64,000 nt of DNA from Haloglomus litoreum (GTDB taxonomy: Archaea > Halobacteriota > Halobacteria > Halobacteriales > Haloarculaceae), in contig NZ_CP119988.1 in the NCBI RefSeq assembly GCF_029338515.1, forward strand, positions 806,001 through 870,000. Direction: 5' to 3'. Of this stretch, positions 7,083 to 16,056 are shown in pieces; the stretch's first letter is position 1, and each line of letters opens with the position of its first letter. The notes below the pieces were generated by a model, which searched no databases, was not told the origin of the DNA, and saw only the letters and a program-made list of their open reading frames with translations. A program made the position numbers and the translations under genes.

Positions 7083-8225
7083 TCAGGCCGTCGTCGGGGT
7101 GCCGTCCTCGGCCATCCCGGTCTCCGTTCCGGGGGCCGCCGTCGCCTCGGTCGGCGTGGCTTCCGGTTCTGCGGTCGGCGTGCCCTCAGGTTCTGCGGTC
7201 GGCGTGCCCTCAGGTTCGGGCGTCGGCGTTCCTTCCGGTTCGGGCGTCGGCGTGGGTTCACCCATGCCGTCGTCGCCGGGGAGCCGGACGGTCGTCGTCC
7301 CGTTCTCGGTCACCGTCGTGGCGTCCTCGATGAGCCCCACCCGGAACGACTGCGAGCTGTTGTCCGGGACCACGTAGCCCAGCGCCAGTGCGGAGTAGGC
7401 AGAGCCGCCCTGGAGCGAGACGTTCGCCGTCGTGACGATGGGCCCGTCGTTGGACGCCGTCGCCAGGCGGATCTCCGCCGTGTAGTTCCCCGCCGGGACG
7501 GTCACGTAGTCCGAGGCGTTACGGAACGTGAGGTTCTCGGCTACCACGGCCCCGCCGGCCGTGGTCACGTCGACCGTGGGCGCGTCCGGCGAGAGGTGGA
7601 GGACCCGGAGCGCGGACTCGTTCTCGGCGGGCTGTGGCGCGTCGTCGCTGTAGCCAACCAGCGCGAACTCGGTCAGCGTGTTCGGTTCGGTCGCACCGGT
7701 GGCGGCGATGGTCACCGCGCCCGGCTCGAGAGCCACGGCCCCATCGAACACCACGGCCTCGCGGTCACCTGCCGCGGTGACGGTGAGGTTGTACGTTCCG
7801 GGGGCGAGCTCCGCGTAGTCGCTGACGTTCGCGAAGGAGAGGTTCGTCAGGAACGTCTGGTTCTCGACGTAGACGTCGACCGGCGGCGCGTCCGGCGATG
7901 CGTGCAGTGCCCGGACGTAACTCGGGCCCTCGGTCACGTTGTCGGTGGGCTCTTCAGTCGGTGTTTCCTCTGGCGCCTCCTCTGTCGGTGTTTCCTCTGG
8001 CGCCTCCTCTGTCGGTGTTTCCTCTGGCGCCTCCTCTGTCGGTGTTTCCTCTGGTGCCTCCTCGGCGGGGGTTCCTGTAGGTGTCTCGGCCATCGGTGTA
8101 CCCTCGGTGGGTGTCGGTTCCTCCTGAGTGGTACCCAGTGCGATGGTCGTCCCGGCGGCGGCGCTCCCGACGAGCGCCAGCGCAATCAGGACAGTGACCA
8201 CCGACCGGACAGTGGTTCGTGGCAT
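7083..8225 (-). CDS. Secreted DUF4397 protein with Pro/Glu/Thr-rich repeats
   Basis: A 380-residue surface protein. It has a signal peptide (MPRTTVRSVVTVLIALALVGSAAAG), then four EEAPEETPT repeats encoded by a 27-bp tandem repeat at 7957-8064. Two DUF4397 beta domains follow, opening with VRALHASPDAPPVDVYV and LRVLHLSPDAPTVDV. The C-terminal tail is EPEGTPT/AEPEGTPT repeats. DUF4397 domains occur in secreted proteins of unknown ligand. Many N-x-S/T sites in the domains suggest N-glycosylation. An in-frame codon at 8270 is possible, but ATG 8225 puts the signal peptide at the N-terminus. Confidence 0.85.
   Translation of the reverse strand: MPRTTVRSVVTVLIALALVGSAAAGTTIALGTTQEEPTPTEGTPMAETPTGTPAEEAPEETPTEEAPEETPTEEAPEETPTEEAPEETPTEEPTDNVTEGPSYVRALHASPDAPPVDVYVENQTFLTNLSFANVSDYAELAPGTYNLTVTAAGDREAVVFDGAVALEPGAVTIAATGATEPNTLTEFALVGYSDDAPQPAENESALRVLHLSPDAPTVDVTTAGGAVVAENLTFRNASDYVTVPAGNYTAEIRLATASNDGPIVTTANVSLQGGSAYSALALGYVVPDNSSQSFRVGLIEDATTVTENGTTTVRLPGDDGMGEPTPTPEPEGTPTPEPEGTPTAEPEGTPTAEPEATPTEATAAPGTETGMAEDGTPTTA
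7957..8064. repeat. 27-bp tandem repeat, four copies
   Basis: Four head-to-tail 27-bp units start at 7957, 7984, 8011 and 8038; the last has base changes. Each encodes nine residues (EEAPEETPT) in the linker of the DUF4397 protein. Copy number is likely to vary between strains. Confidence 0.9.
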
Positions 8226-8810
8226 GCAATCCACCGGTCGACGGACTCCCCCTTTGTTATCGCTCGCCATCGGCGGCCACCGAGTAACAACCTCGCGTTA
8301 CCGCCCGCCGGCCGATGCCTGGCCACCACTGGCCTCCAGTCGATGCAGCGTCCCGACCGCTTACGCGATGGTTTCGAACCGCTAACCTCGGATTTCCGCG
8401 GCCGTTACCGCCCCTACCGTCGTCCGCGGCCCTCCCTCGGGGAACCGACCACCGCCGCTGACGAGGTGGTCCCACCCGGACTCCGGACCGACTCCTCGCG
8501 GTAACGCCGACCTGTGACACGGCTGTCGACCCACCGGGGCGGGCGGCGACCCAACCGCTCGTCGGTTCACTCCTCGGGCGTCCCCCGGGAGCAGCCCGGC
8601 TCGAACTTGACGATCGGGGGTGTGGCCGTGTCCGAGGGAGCCCGGACGCGGTCGACGGGACCGTCAGGGCCGGCTGGAGCGGCCGACGGCCGGGCTCGGA
8701 TTACCCGCAGCAGCGCCGCCCCCGCGATTGCTGTTTCGCCGCGTGAGAACCCGTCTCGTGGGGGTTCTCGTCCCGGAAGGGTTATACGTCCCACTCTCCC
8801 CGGTGGTTGT
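8226..8810. other. Gene-free divergent region between DUF4397 and cspA
   Basis: In 585 bp I find no credible gene; the frames present are Arg/Pro-rich shadows. The left end should hold the DUF4397 promoter (GCGATAACAAAG near 8250-8260, read on the minus strand). The right end holds the cspA TATA box. GTTACCGCC occurs twice (about 8297 and 8405) and GGTAACGCC once inverted (about 8501), which may be protein-binding sites. Confidence 0.6.
8779..8790 (+). promoter_or_regulatory. TATA box of the cold-shock gene
   Basis: GGGTTATACGTC is centred about 27 nt upstream of ATG 8811. That spacing implies a leaderless or very short-leader transcript, the usual haloarchaeal pattern. Confidence 0.7.
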
Positions 8811-9005
8811 ATGGCAACTGGCAAAGTTGATTTCTTCAACGACACCGGCGGCTACGGTTTCATCGAGACGGAAGACGCAGACGACGACGTGTTCGTCCAC
8901 ATGGACGACGTCGAGGGTCCGGACCTGGAGGAGGGCGAGGAGCTCGAGTTCGACATCGTCGAGACGGACAAGGGCCCCCGCGCCCAGAACCCGCGCCGCG
9001 TCTGA
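8811..9005 (+). CDS. cspA: Cold-shock protein (CspA family)
   Basis: A 64-residue single cold-shock domain, MATGKVDFFNDTGGYGFIET...DVFVHMDDV. RNP1 (GGYGFIET) and RNP2 (DVFVHM) are both intact. It binds single-stranded RNA/DNA and acts as an RNA chaperone in translation or cold adaptation. It is a full-length, very acidic halophilic version. The nearby TATA box fixes ATG 8811 as start and rules out the long upstream in-frame extension. It stands alone. Confidence 0.95.
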   Translation: MATGKVDFFNDTGGYGFIETEDADDDVFVHMDDVEGPDLEEGEELEFDIVETDKGPRAQNPRRV

Positions 9006-9097
9006 AGCTGGACGACGCAGCCGCACCGTAGTTACACCTTCTTCGTATTTCCACCGCGCACAGCGGCGGCTCGGTCCCCCGGACCGTCCCGCGTCGC

Positions 9098-9925
9098 TCA
9101 GCGGCTCGCTTCCTCGGCCGCGGCCAGCCACGCCGGGTCCGCGACCGCGGTGCTGCCGACCCCGGTGATGCTGTACTCGGCCTGGAACGACACCGCCCGG
9201 CCGTCGTTCGTCGTCCCGCTCCAGCCCCAGGTCTCCTGTCGTGCCAGGCCGTCGCCGTCGACGAGGACGGTGTAGGTCCAGTCCAGTTCGCGTAGGGCCT
9301 CTGGGTCGGTCCCCCCAGCACCGCCCGCGGCGGCCGCCATCCACGCCAGCGAGGTGCCCTCCGTGAACTCGTAGCGCGTGACGGGCACGCCGTCGAACGT
9401 CTCCTGTCCGCGGGCGACGAGCCCGTCCGTGTCGGCCGCGTCGTAGAGGCCGCCGTACGCGAGACTGGTGGCCACGAAGTCGGTGTCGCCGGCCGTGCTC
9501 GTGTAGACGGTCTCCTCTCCGGAGCCGTACCGGCTGTAGGTGACGCCGTCGGCGTGGAACTGTTGCCAGCCTTCCGTCTCCGCCCCGTCGCTGGACTCCC
9601 AGCTCGTCAGCGACCGCTCACCGACGAGGTCGACCATGTGACGGACCGTCATCTCGCCACGCTCGCCCTCGTAATCCGTCCCGCTGTAGCGCCAGGTCGC
9701 CGTGAAGCTCCCCGCCTCCCGGAGCGCCTGCTCGCGGTCGGCGGCCGCGAAGCCGTCGGTACCGGTCCCGTCCCCGCCGTCGCTCCCACCCCCTCCGTCG
9801 CCGCCGTCGGCTCCACCGCCACCGCCGCTCCCGCCACCGGGGGCGGCGGGACCACTCCCGTCCGTGCAGCCGGCGAGCAACACGAGCACCGCGACGACCA
9901 GTACAGCCGCTCTCCTCGCAGTCAT
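9098..9925 (-). CDS. Haloarchaeal lipoprotein (DUF7537-like)
   Basis: A 275-residue secreted lipoprotein. The N-terminus MTARRAAVLVVAVLVLLAGCTDG is a signal peptide with lipobox LAGC (Cys about residue 20). A long Gly/Asp/Ser linker follows, to about residue 57. The rest is a beta-rich domain that opens ADREQALREAGSFTATWRYSG and resembles the haloarchaeal DUF7537 lipoproteins, themselves reminiscent of LolA/LppX-like folds. It would sit on the outer face of the membrane. Function is unknown. Confidence 0.8.
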   Translation of the reverse strand: MTARRAAVLVVAVLVLLAGCTDGSGPAAPGGGSGGGGGADGGDGGGGSDGGDGTGTDGFAAADREQALREAGSFTATWRYSGTDYEGERGEMTVRHMVDLVGERSLTSWESSDGAETEGWQQFHADGVTYSRYGSGEETVYTSTAGDTDFVATSLAYGGLYDAADTDGLVARGQETFDGVPVTRYEFTEGTSLAWMAAAAGGAGGTDPEALRELDWTYTVLVDGDGLARQETWGWSGTTNDGRAVSFQAEYSITGVGSTAVADPAWLAAAEEASR

Positions 9926-10051
9926 GACCGAGGTACGCCGTTCTCGGATATGAACCTATCTCGCGCTCGTTGAACGAACCTCGGGAGTGACGGAGAGAAC
10001 CACTGGACCCCGTGACGGCTCGGAAGCGACAAGGAGAACCGATAGACCCCG

Positions 10052-11251
10052 CTACTGCTCGGGACCGACCTTCTCCGTGACGCGGAACCCCTCCGGGGGC
10101 GCGAGGACGCCCGCGACGGTGCCCATCGAGTGGACGACCGTCACGAGCGGCGTCAGCGGCAGGACGACGAGCCACTTCAGCTCGCTCGTGCCGTAGTAGA
10201 CGCCCCCCCGGACGAACCAGAACGCGGTGGCGCCGGCCAGCCCCAGCGAGACGAGCAGGAACAGACCGCCGTAGGCGACCGACACGCCCAGCACCGCCAG
10301 CGGGACCGCGACGAGCGTCACGACCGGCGAGAGCGCCCACGCGTAGTTCCGGACGCGGGTCAGCGCCTCGTACCGGGCCGGGAGCATCGAGGCGGCCTGG
10401 AGGTTCCCCGCCGCCCAGCGTCGGCGCTGCTGCAGGATCTCGTACAGCGATGGGGGCGCCTCGTTCCGGCAGGTCGCCCGCGATAGCGCGAAGGTCGGGT
10501 CGGCCTCCCGGAACGCCGCCCAGACGAAGGCGGTGTCCTCGACGATGGTCTCGCGGTTCCAGGTCACCGCGTCCTCGAGCTCGGCGCGGACGGCGATGCC
10601 GCCGCCCCACGCGAACAGCGGGATGTCGAGCCGTGCGAACGCGCGCTGCTCGATCTGGACGCCCATCCGGTAGATGTCCGCGAGGTAGGGGAGGACGCCG
10701 CCGCTCCGGCGGGGCTGCTCGCGGAGCTGGACCACGTCGGCGTCCGGGAGCCCCTCGAACGACTCCACGACGCTGTCCTCGTCGAGGTAGGCGACGAACT
10801 CGCGGTCGTGCGTGAGGTTCCGGCGGGCCCACTCGATGGCACGCCCCTTCCGGACCGCCTCGCAGTCGAACCCGTCCGGGACGACGTGGACCGTCGCGCC
10901 CGTCACGTCGATGGGTGCCTCGGCGACGACGTGGACGTCGTCGAACCGGGCGGGGAGCGAGTCGACCGTGGCCTGGACCACGTCCTCGGCGTCGATGGTG
11001 AGGATGCGGACGTGGACCTCCTCGGGCCCGTACTCGGCCGCGGGCGGCTCGTAGCCCGCCCCGACGACGTACGTGAGGACGACCCAGACGAGCGCGGTCC
11101 CGCCGAAGAGGACCGTCGTGGCCCAGAGCGTCGCGTCGAGCAGCGTCCACCCGGGGGCCACGCGGGGGAGCGCCAGCGGCGTCAGTGCCGCGGCCGCCGC
11201 CAGCAGGAGCGCCCCGGCGACCGCGACCAGCGAGTAGCGTTCGGCGTTCAT
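10052..11251 (-). CDS. Membrane glycosyltransferase family 2
   Basis: A 399-residue protein. Two N-terminal membrane helices (about 8-30 and 40-62) precede a GT-A domain. Metal/nucleotide DxD is YLDED (157-159), the catalytic-base region is VEDT (238-240), and the processive-type motif QQRRRW is at 274-279. Three membrane helices follow (about 300-385). This is the layout of cellulose/hyaluronan-synthase-like transferases, so it may build or export a polysaccharide or glycolipid. The start ATG 11251 is just before the first helix. The next upstream minus-strand gene, DUF429, begins some 860 bp away and is not an obvious partner. Confidence 0.87.
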   Translation of the reverse strand: MNAERYSLVAVAGALLLAAAAALTPLALPRVAPGWTLLDATLWATTVLFGGTALVWVVLTYVVGAGYEPPAAEYGPEEVHVRILTIDAEDVVQATVDSLPARFDDVHVVAEAPIDVTGATVHVVPDGFDCEAVRKGRAIEWARRNLTHDREFVAYLDEDSVVESFEGLPDADVVQLREQPRRSGGVLPYLADIYRMGVQIEQRAFARLDIPLFAWGGGIAVRAELEDAVTWNRETIVEDTAFVWAAFREADPTFALSRATCRNEAPPSLYEILQQRRRWAAGNLQAASMLPARYEALTRVRNYAWALSPVVTLVAVPLAVLGVSVAYGGLFLLVSLGLAGATAFWFVRGGVYYGTSELKWLVVLPLTPLVTVVHSMGTVAGVLAPPEGFRVTEKVGPEQ

Positions 11252-11358
11252 GACAGCCGTGACGAGTGGCCGGACACACTTCAACCGGAAACGCCGTTCG
11301 GGCAGTTCGAGCCCGTTCACGGCCGATGAACGGTCTGAACGGTGCTCTGGAGCGGTCC

Positions 11359-12114
11359 CTAATCTCCGCCGATGAGCGGGGTCTCGGCCCGGTAGTGGAT
11401 GGCCATCGGCAGCCCCTCCGCGTCTGTCGGGGGATCTGGTGGGAGCGAGCGCAACTCGGCCGGGCCGGGGCGCGCGGTGTAGGCCAGCGCCAGCGCGTCC
11501 AGTACGTCGTGGACGGTGACGCGGGCGTCACCGGCCGCTTCGGCGGCCGACTGGACCGCGGGCGGGGCGTCACGGTCGAACTCGGCGAGTGCACGCATCC
11601 GCTCGGCGTAGCCGCCCGCGGTCGAGCGGGCGTGTGCGGGCGGTTCGCCGGCGAACGCGGTGAAGCAGACCTCCGGGTGGGACTCGGCCACCACGTCGCG
11701 GGCCTCGGGGACCTCCCGGAGGAGGTCGTCGAGTGCGGTCGCGGCGTCGGCCAGTTCGAACGCCCGTTCGGCCAGTTCGCGGCCGGTCACGCGCTCGTGG
11801 ACCCGGGCCGCGGCCGGGTAGCGGCGCTTGCGTGCGGCCTCGCGGACGGGGGGGTCAACGACGACGTGACCCCGGTCGCCGAGCACAGCCCGGGCCAGTT
11901 CGTCGCACTCCCGGGGACTCCCGTCGGCGCCGACCGAGCCGATGGGGGCGCCCACGAGGATGCGTGCGGCCGTCTCCTCGTAGTGGGTCCAGCAGGCGCC
12001 GATGCCCTCGTGGGCCCCAGCCTCGGCGAACCCGTCGGGGCCGAAGGCGGCCGCGAACCAGCCCTCGCCGTCGCTGGGGACCGCCCCGACGTACAGTGAC
12101 CCACCCGCTGACAT
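11359..12114 (-). CDS. DUF429 domain protein
   Basis: A 251-residue protein, MSAGGSLYVGAVPSDGEGWFAAAF... The N-terminus has the RNase-H-like first strands of DUF429 (GxD replaced here by GAVPSDGEGW), the mid-part ILVGAPIGS (family: VDxPIG), RYPAAARVHERV, and ESHPEVCF, all family signatures. DUF429 is a predicted RNase-H-fold nuclease family of unknown function. The Asp of the usual D-x-P motif is an Ala here, so activity is doubtful. The ATG at 12114 fits the first beta strand. Confidence 0.8.
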   Translation of the reverse strand: MSAGGSLYVGAVPSDGEGWFAAAFGPDGFAEAGAHEGIGACWTHYEETAARILVGAPIGSVGADGSPRECDELARAVLGDRGHVVVDPPVREAARKRRYPAAARVHERVTGRELAERAFELADAATALDDLLREVPEARDVVAESHPEVCFTAFAGEPPAHARSTAGGYAERMRALAEFDRDAPPAVQSAAEAAGDARVTVHDVLDALALAYTARPGPAELRSLPPDPPTDAEGLPMAIHYRAETPLIGGD

Positions 12115-12266
12115 ACCCGATGGTCGGGGACCACCCGACGAAAACCCTCCGATGCCGTCGGTCACACGTCGGACGGCGGCCGCATCGGGGCCCTTCCCTC
12201 TCGTGGGCGTTCGACACGCGTCTGACGCGGATTGATAAGGAGTGCCACACAAGCCTGCGTTCGCAA

Positions 12267-12707
12267 ATGTCGACCCGGAGGCGGCCCCCGGAGCCACTCG
12301 TCGGCGGCTACAGCGGTCCGCTCGGCCGACGACTCCTCCGGGTGCGACGCCGCTGCCGGCGCGCGCGCGAGTCCTGTCGTGCGGCCGTCCGCCACCGGAT
12401 CGGCTCGACCCGGACCTTCCCGTTCGACCCCTCGGATATGCGACTCGCCTACGGTTACCGCCAGGTGCTGCTCACCGTGCTGGTGCTGTCCGCGCTGGGC
12501 TGGCTCGGGATGCGCCTGTTCGCGACGGAGCTGTTCCGTGCGCTCGTCTCCCGCGACCTTCTGCTCGTGTGCGGGTTCAACGCCGGCATCAGCGCCAGCG
12601 GCCTCGTCGTCGGCCTCGCCTGCCGGCGCTACTGGCGCTGGTCGCGCCGCGCGTCGGTCCGGTTCACCGCGCTCGTCGACGCGCTGGCCGAGACGCGCCG
12701 CCTCTGA
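12267..12707 (+). CDS. Small membrane protein, basic N-terminus
   Basis: A frame of 146 residues. The C-terminal 89 contain two membrane helices (VLLTVLVLSALGWLGMRLFA and LLLVCGFNAGISASGLVVGLA) and a basic tail. ATG 12267 is chosen because TTGATAAG (about 12233-12240) lies about 30 nt upstream, as in leaderless genes. The first 57 residues are very Arg-rich, unlike this proteome, so the true start may be ATG 12438 (89 residues). I do not recognise the family. Confidence 0.5.
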   Translation: MSTRRRPPEPLVGGYSGPLGRRLLRVRRRCRRARESCRAAVRHRIGSTRTFPFDPSDMRLAYGYRQVLLTVLVLSALGWLGMRLFATELFRALVSRDLLLVCGFNAGISASGLVVGLACRRYWRWSRRASVRFTALVDALAETRRL

Positions 12708-12779
12708 ACGGCGGCCGCGCCGGTCCCGTGCGGACACTCTCCCCGGCCGACGACCTCGTCACCCGTCCCGCCGCCCGTC

Positions 12780-14117
12780 TCAGAGCTCCTCCATCGCCGC
12801 CAGGCGCTCGACGAGCTGCTCGATGTGGGTCGCGTAGGTGCTCATGAAGCGGTCGGCGCCGTCCTGGTCGAACTGCGTGCGGAGGTAGCGGCCGAAGATG
12901 CGCACCCGACCGTCCAGCGACGCCACACCCAGGCCGACCGGCGTGCCCTCCCACGAGGGCGGCGTGAAGAACGGCCGTTCCTCGGTGTCCGTCCCCACGG
13001 AGGGGTACGTCGGGATGTTGCCGAGGTTGGTGAGGATGATGGTGTCGGTCAGGCGCATGCCCGGTCCCCGGAGCAGTTCGGGGAGTTCCTGTCGCAGTCC
13101 GATGGGGATCTCGTCCGGGAGCATCGCGAGCGCCTTGTAGAGGGCGGCCGCGCGGTCGCGCTCCTTGATGCGGGTCGTCTGCCAGGCGACGTGTTCGAGG
13201 AGGTCCGCGGCGTCACGGCGGTCGCCCCGGCCGCTCCGGACCGACTCGAACATCGAGTACATCGCCATCACCTGGTGGAACCACTCCTGCGGCCGGAGGT
13301 TGACCGGCATCATCACGCTCAGCCGCCCGGTCACCTTGCCGTGCCGGTCGTTCCAGTCCGCCATCGCCAGGTGGAGCGCGGACAGCAACACGTCGTTGAC
13401 GGAGATGCCGTCCGGGCGGTCGCGGACGAGGCGCGTGGTCAGTTCCTGACTCAGGTCGAGGCGGGTGTACCCCCATCCGTCCACGTCCCGGCCGCCGTCC
13501 CTGGCGAGGCCCGTGGGCCGGGTGATCGACTCGCGTGCCCGGCGCGCGAGCGAGTCGATGCCTTCGACGGCGTCCGCGATGCGGTTCACGCCGATGTCCT
13601 GCAGGAACGACCGCGACTCCTGCAGCGTGACGGGGTCACGCATCGGATCGTTGCCCTTGTACGCCTCCCAGACCGCCTGCGAGTACCGGAGCGTCCCCAG
13701 GCCGTCGCCCGCGACGTGGCTGGTCGACTGGAGGACCCGGTCCCCGCCGTCGAGGCCGCCGCCCCGGTAGATGCAGATGCGGACCGGTGCCTCCTCGGTC
13801 AGGTCGAAGCGCTCCCCGTAGATGCGGTTCCGGACCTCCTCGAGGGGGACCTCGTCGCTGTCGACCTCGATGACATCGAGGGGCTCGGGGTCGTCCGGGA
13901 GGATCCACTCGTACCGGGTGTCCGTGAGAGTCGACGGGCGACGCCGGGCGCTCGCGAGCGGGTGGTACTCCATCGCCGTCGCGGTCGCCGCCTCCAGCCG
14001 CTCGATGTCGACGGTCCCCGTCGACTCGATCTCCCCCTGCATGTTCCAGGGCTGGAACGTCTCGTCGAGGTGGTGGGTCATCTCCTCGAGTGGCGTGAAC
14101 GGCATCGTCTCTGGCAT
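12780..14117 (-). CDS. Condensation-fold acyltransferase-like protein
   Basis: A 445-residue cytoplasmic protein with the two-lobed chloramphenicol-acetyltransferase/condensation fold. The N-terminal lobe begins PFTPLEEMTHHLDETFQP. The active-site HHxxxDG motif appears as SHVAGDGLGT, with His and Asp-Gly kept and the first His replaced by Ser. The second lobe contains DGISVNDVLLSALHLAMADW and NLRPQEW, both typical of condensation and wax-ester/alcohol acyltransferase relatives. There is no carrier protein or adenylation domain nearby, so it is not part of a peptide synthetase. It probably transfers an acyl group to an alcohol or lipid. Confidence 0.8.
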   Translation of the reverse strand: MPETMPFTPLEEMTHHLDETFQPWNMQGEIESTGTVDIERLEAATATAMEYHPLASARRRPSTLTDTRYEWILPDDPEPLDVIEVDSDEVPLEEVRNRIYGERFDLTEEAPVRICIYRGGGLDGGDRVLQSTSHVAGDGLGTLRYSQAVWEAYKGNDPMRDPVTLQESRSFLQDIGVNRIADAVEGIDSLARRARESITRPTGLARDGGRDVDGWGYTRLDLSQELTTRLVRDRPDGISVNDVLLSALHLAMADWNDRHGKVTGRLSVMMPVNLRPQEWFHQVMAMYSMFESVRSGRGDRRDAADLLEHVAWQTTRIKERDRAAALYKALAMLPDEIPIGLRQELPELLRGPGMRLTDTIILTNLGNIPTYPSVGTDTEERPFFTPPSWEGTPVGLGVASLDGRVRIFGRYLRTQFDQDGADRFMSTYATHIEQLVERLAAMEEL

Positions 14118-14167
14118 GGGGATGCGCGACCCTGCCGTCGCGGGAACGATAAGTGTGGCTCCGGATA

Positions 14168-15151
14168 TCAGCCGCCGGGACCGTCCCCGCCGAACCGCCA
14201 GTCGCCCGCGAGTGCGTCGAGCGCCTCGTGGTGGCTGACGCCGTGTGGGGCCGTCAGCGGCGTGACCGAGACGTCGCCCGCGAGGATGGCGTGGCGGTCG
14301 GACTCCTCGGGGTAGCCCTCGGGGTCGTGCGCCGGGAGGTGGGGCGGGTTCTCGAGTCCGAGGTCGGCCTCGATGTCGGCGGAGGCCCAGAACGTGTTGT
14401 TGAACCGGATGGTGTCGCCGTCCCGCTCGATGCGCGTGTCGTAGTCGGTCAGCGGCCGGGTGACGCGCATCTCGACGCCGGACTGCGGGGCGATGGCGGG
14501 CGCGTTCACGTTGAGGAAGCCCACGCGCTCGCCCGCCCGGTCGCTCGTCGCCTCGCGCCCGGCGGCCGCGCCGAACCCCTCGAACCCGTCGAAGACGGCC
14601 GTCTCCAGCGCCCCCTCGACGAGATGCCGGGTCGCGGCCGCGGGCAGGGCGTAGTCCTCGGGGTCGTCCGGGTCCGGGAGGAAACCGGTCGGGTCGTACG
14701 CGGAGACGGCGATGGCGGGCGTTCCGAGGAAGGCGGCCTCCACGGCCGCCGCCACCGTGCCGGAGTGGCCGAGGATGTAGGCGTCGAAGTTCGGCCCGAC
14801 GTTGCAGCCCGAGACCACGAGGTCCGGCCGGTCGTCGAGGCCGCGCAGGCCGAACGCGGTGCAGTCGGCGGGCGTGCCGTCGACGGCGTACGTGTCGTCG
14901 TCGCGCCGGGTCACCTCGACCGTGTCCGAGCGCGCGCGCCCGACGCCGCTGTGGTCCGTCGTCGGGGCGACGACCGTCACCCGTACCTGCTCGGCCAGCG
15001 CGTCCCGGAGCGCCACGAGGCCGGGACTGTCGATGCCGTCGTCGTTCGTCAGGAGGACGTGCGGGCGCGCGTCGGCGGGCGGGTCGGCGTGGTCGTCGGT
15101 ATCTCCGGCAGCGGGCGGGTCGGTCTCGTCGGTATCGGGCGGGGCGTCCAC
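14168..15151 (-). CDS. surE: 5'/3'-nucleotidase SurE
   Basis: A 327-residue protein (GTG start). The SurE signature HVLLTNDDGIDSPGL at about 31-45 carries the catalytic DD pair, followed by VVAPTTDHSGVGRA (metal-site Ser) and the SGCNVGPNFDAYILGHSGTVAAA loop (metal-site Asn). It dephosphorylates nucleoside monophosphates in the cytoplasm using Mg/Mn. An extra 30-residue Asp/Pro-rich N-terminal tail precedes the domain. It is 50 bp downstream of the condensation-fold gene start, same strand, so the two may be co-transcribed. Confidence 0.93.
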   Translation of the reverse strand: MDAPPDTDETDPPAAGDTDDHADPPADARPHVLLTNDDGIDSPGLVALRDALAEQVRVTVVAPTTDHSGVGRARSDTVEVTRRDDDTYAVDGTPADCTAFGLRGLDDRPDLVVSGCNVGPNFDAYILGHSGTVAAAVEAAFLGTPAIAVSAYDPTGFLPDPDDPEDYALPAAATRHLVEGALETAVFDGFEGFGAAAGREATSDRAGERVGFLNVNAPAIAPQSGVEMRVTRPLTDYDTRIERDGDTIRFNNTFWASADIEADLGLENPPHLPAHDPEGYPEESDRHAILAGDVSVTPLTAPHGVSHHEALDALAGDWRFGGDGPGG

Positions 15152-15287
15152 ATCGGACGGGCGGGCGGAGCGGTCTTGAAGCCGCCGACCACGGGCGGCG
15201 AATCGTCGGTGGGTGCCGACCCGTGGCTCGCTTCCCCGCCGAATCCTGGCTCACTCCCCCCGCGACTCCCCGCCCCCGACCCGCTGT

Positions 15288-15923
15288 TCACTCCCCGAGC
15301 CGGTTCCGGATGCGCTCGCGGTCCACCGCCGCCGGCGGGAGGTCCGCGACCGGGAACCACCTGGCGGCCTCGAGTTCCGGCCGGCCGTCGGGGAGCCGGT
15401 GGTCGGGCCGGTCGGCGAGCGCGCCGCCGGTCGCGCGGGCGGTGAACACCGCCATCGGGACCGTGAGCGGGTCGCCGGCGGCGTACCGGTGCTCGACCAG
15501 CCGGCTGTAGAACAGGCCCGTCAGCTCGATGTCCAGTCCCGTCTCCTCCTCGGTCTCGCGGATCGCCGTGGTCGGCAGCGACTCCCCGGGCTCTGCCGCG
15601 CCGCCCGGCGACACCCAGCCGTCGGCGTAGGTCCGCTTCACCAGCACCACGTGCGGGCTCGCCGGCGCGTCCGCGCGGTCGTCCACGACGACGGTCCCCC
15701 CGACACCGGCGAGCAGGGCGCGCTGCTCGGCGACGGTCCCGGGCGGCTCGTCCGGGTCGTGTCCGCGGGGCCCGAACGGCAGCGGCTCCAGTCGTGGCCC
15801 CGGCCCGTACGACTCCTCGACCCGCTCCAGCGTCGACAGCGCCTCCGCCCGCAGGCGCTCGCGGAGGTCCGGTCCGCCGCCCGTGGGCTCGTCAGCCCCG
15901 GTCGTCTCGTCGGAATCGCCCAT
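15288..15923 (-). CDS. Nudix hydrolase
   Basis: A 211-residue protein. The Nudix box GGAAEPGESLPTTAIRETEEETG fits GX5EX7REUXEEXGU with all glutamates present. The domain spans about residues 70-200. It is preceded by a helical segment (LRERLRAEALSTLERVEESYG) seen in haloarchaeal Nudix proteins. It should cleave a nucleoside diphosphate linked to another group; the substrate is unknown. ATG 15923 is the first start before the helix. It is divergent from the MgtE-type gene. Confidence 0.9.
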   Translation of the reverse strand: MGDSDETTGADEPTGGGPDLRERLRAEALSTLERVEESYGPGPRLEPLPFGPRGHDPDEPPGTVAEQRALLAGVGGTVVVDDRADAPASPHVVLVKRTYADGWVSPGGAAEPGESLPTTAIRETEEETGLDIELTGLFYSRLVEHRYAAGDPLTVPMAVFTARATGGALADRPDHRLPDGRPELEAARWFPVADLPPAAVDRERIRNRLGE

Positions 15924-16056
15924 ACACGCCCCTGGGCCGCGCGCCACGTGAGCGTTCCCGGAGCCGCGTTTGTGTATCGGAGGTGACAGGACTTCGCCGG
16001 ACGGATCGTGGCGCCCGGGTTGAAGTGGGGTGGCCCCGACGGCTCGAACCAGAACG

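Noticed and set aside
8370-8395. tRNA-like GGTTTCGAACC
   Set aside because: It is a short palindrome; no acceptor or anticodon arm pairs around it.
8567-8845. Small minus-strand gene upstream of cspA
   Set aside because: It overlaps the cspA promoter and start, has Pro/Arg-rich low-quality sequence and no motif.
9618-11594. Long 658-residue minus-strand frame
   Set aside because: It is the antisense-phase shadow of the glycosyltransferase and lipoprotein genes, very rich in Arg and Pro, with no domain.
12780-15254. One 824-residue gene over the condensation-fold and surE region
   Set aside because: Only the C-terminal 445 residues are protein-like; the rest is an Arg-rich shadow of surE in another frame. 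The real start is ATG 14117.
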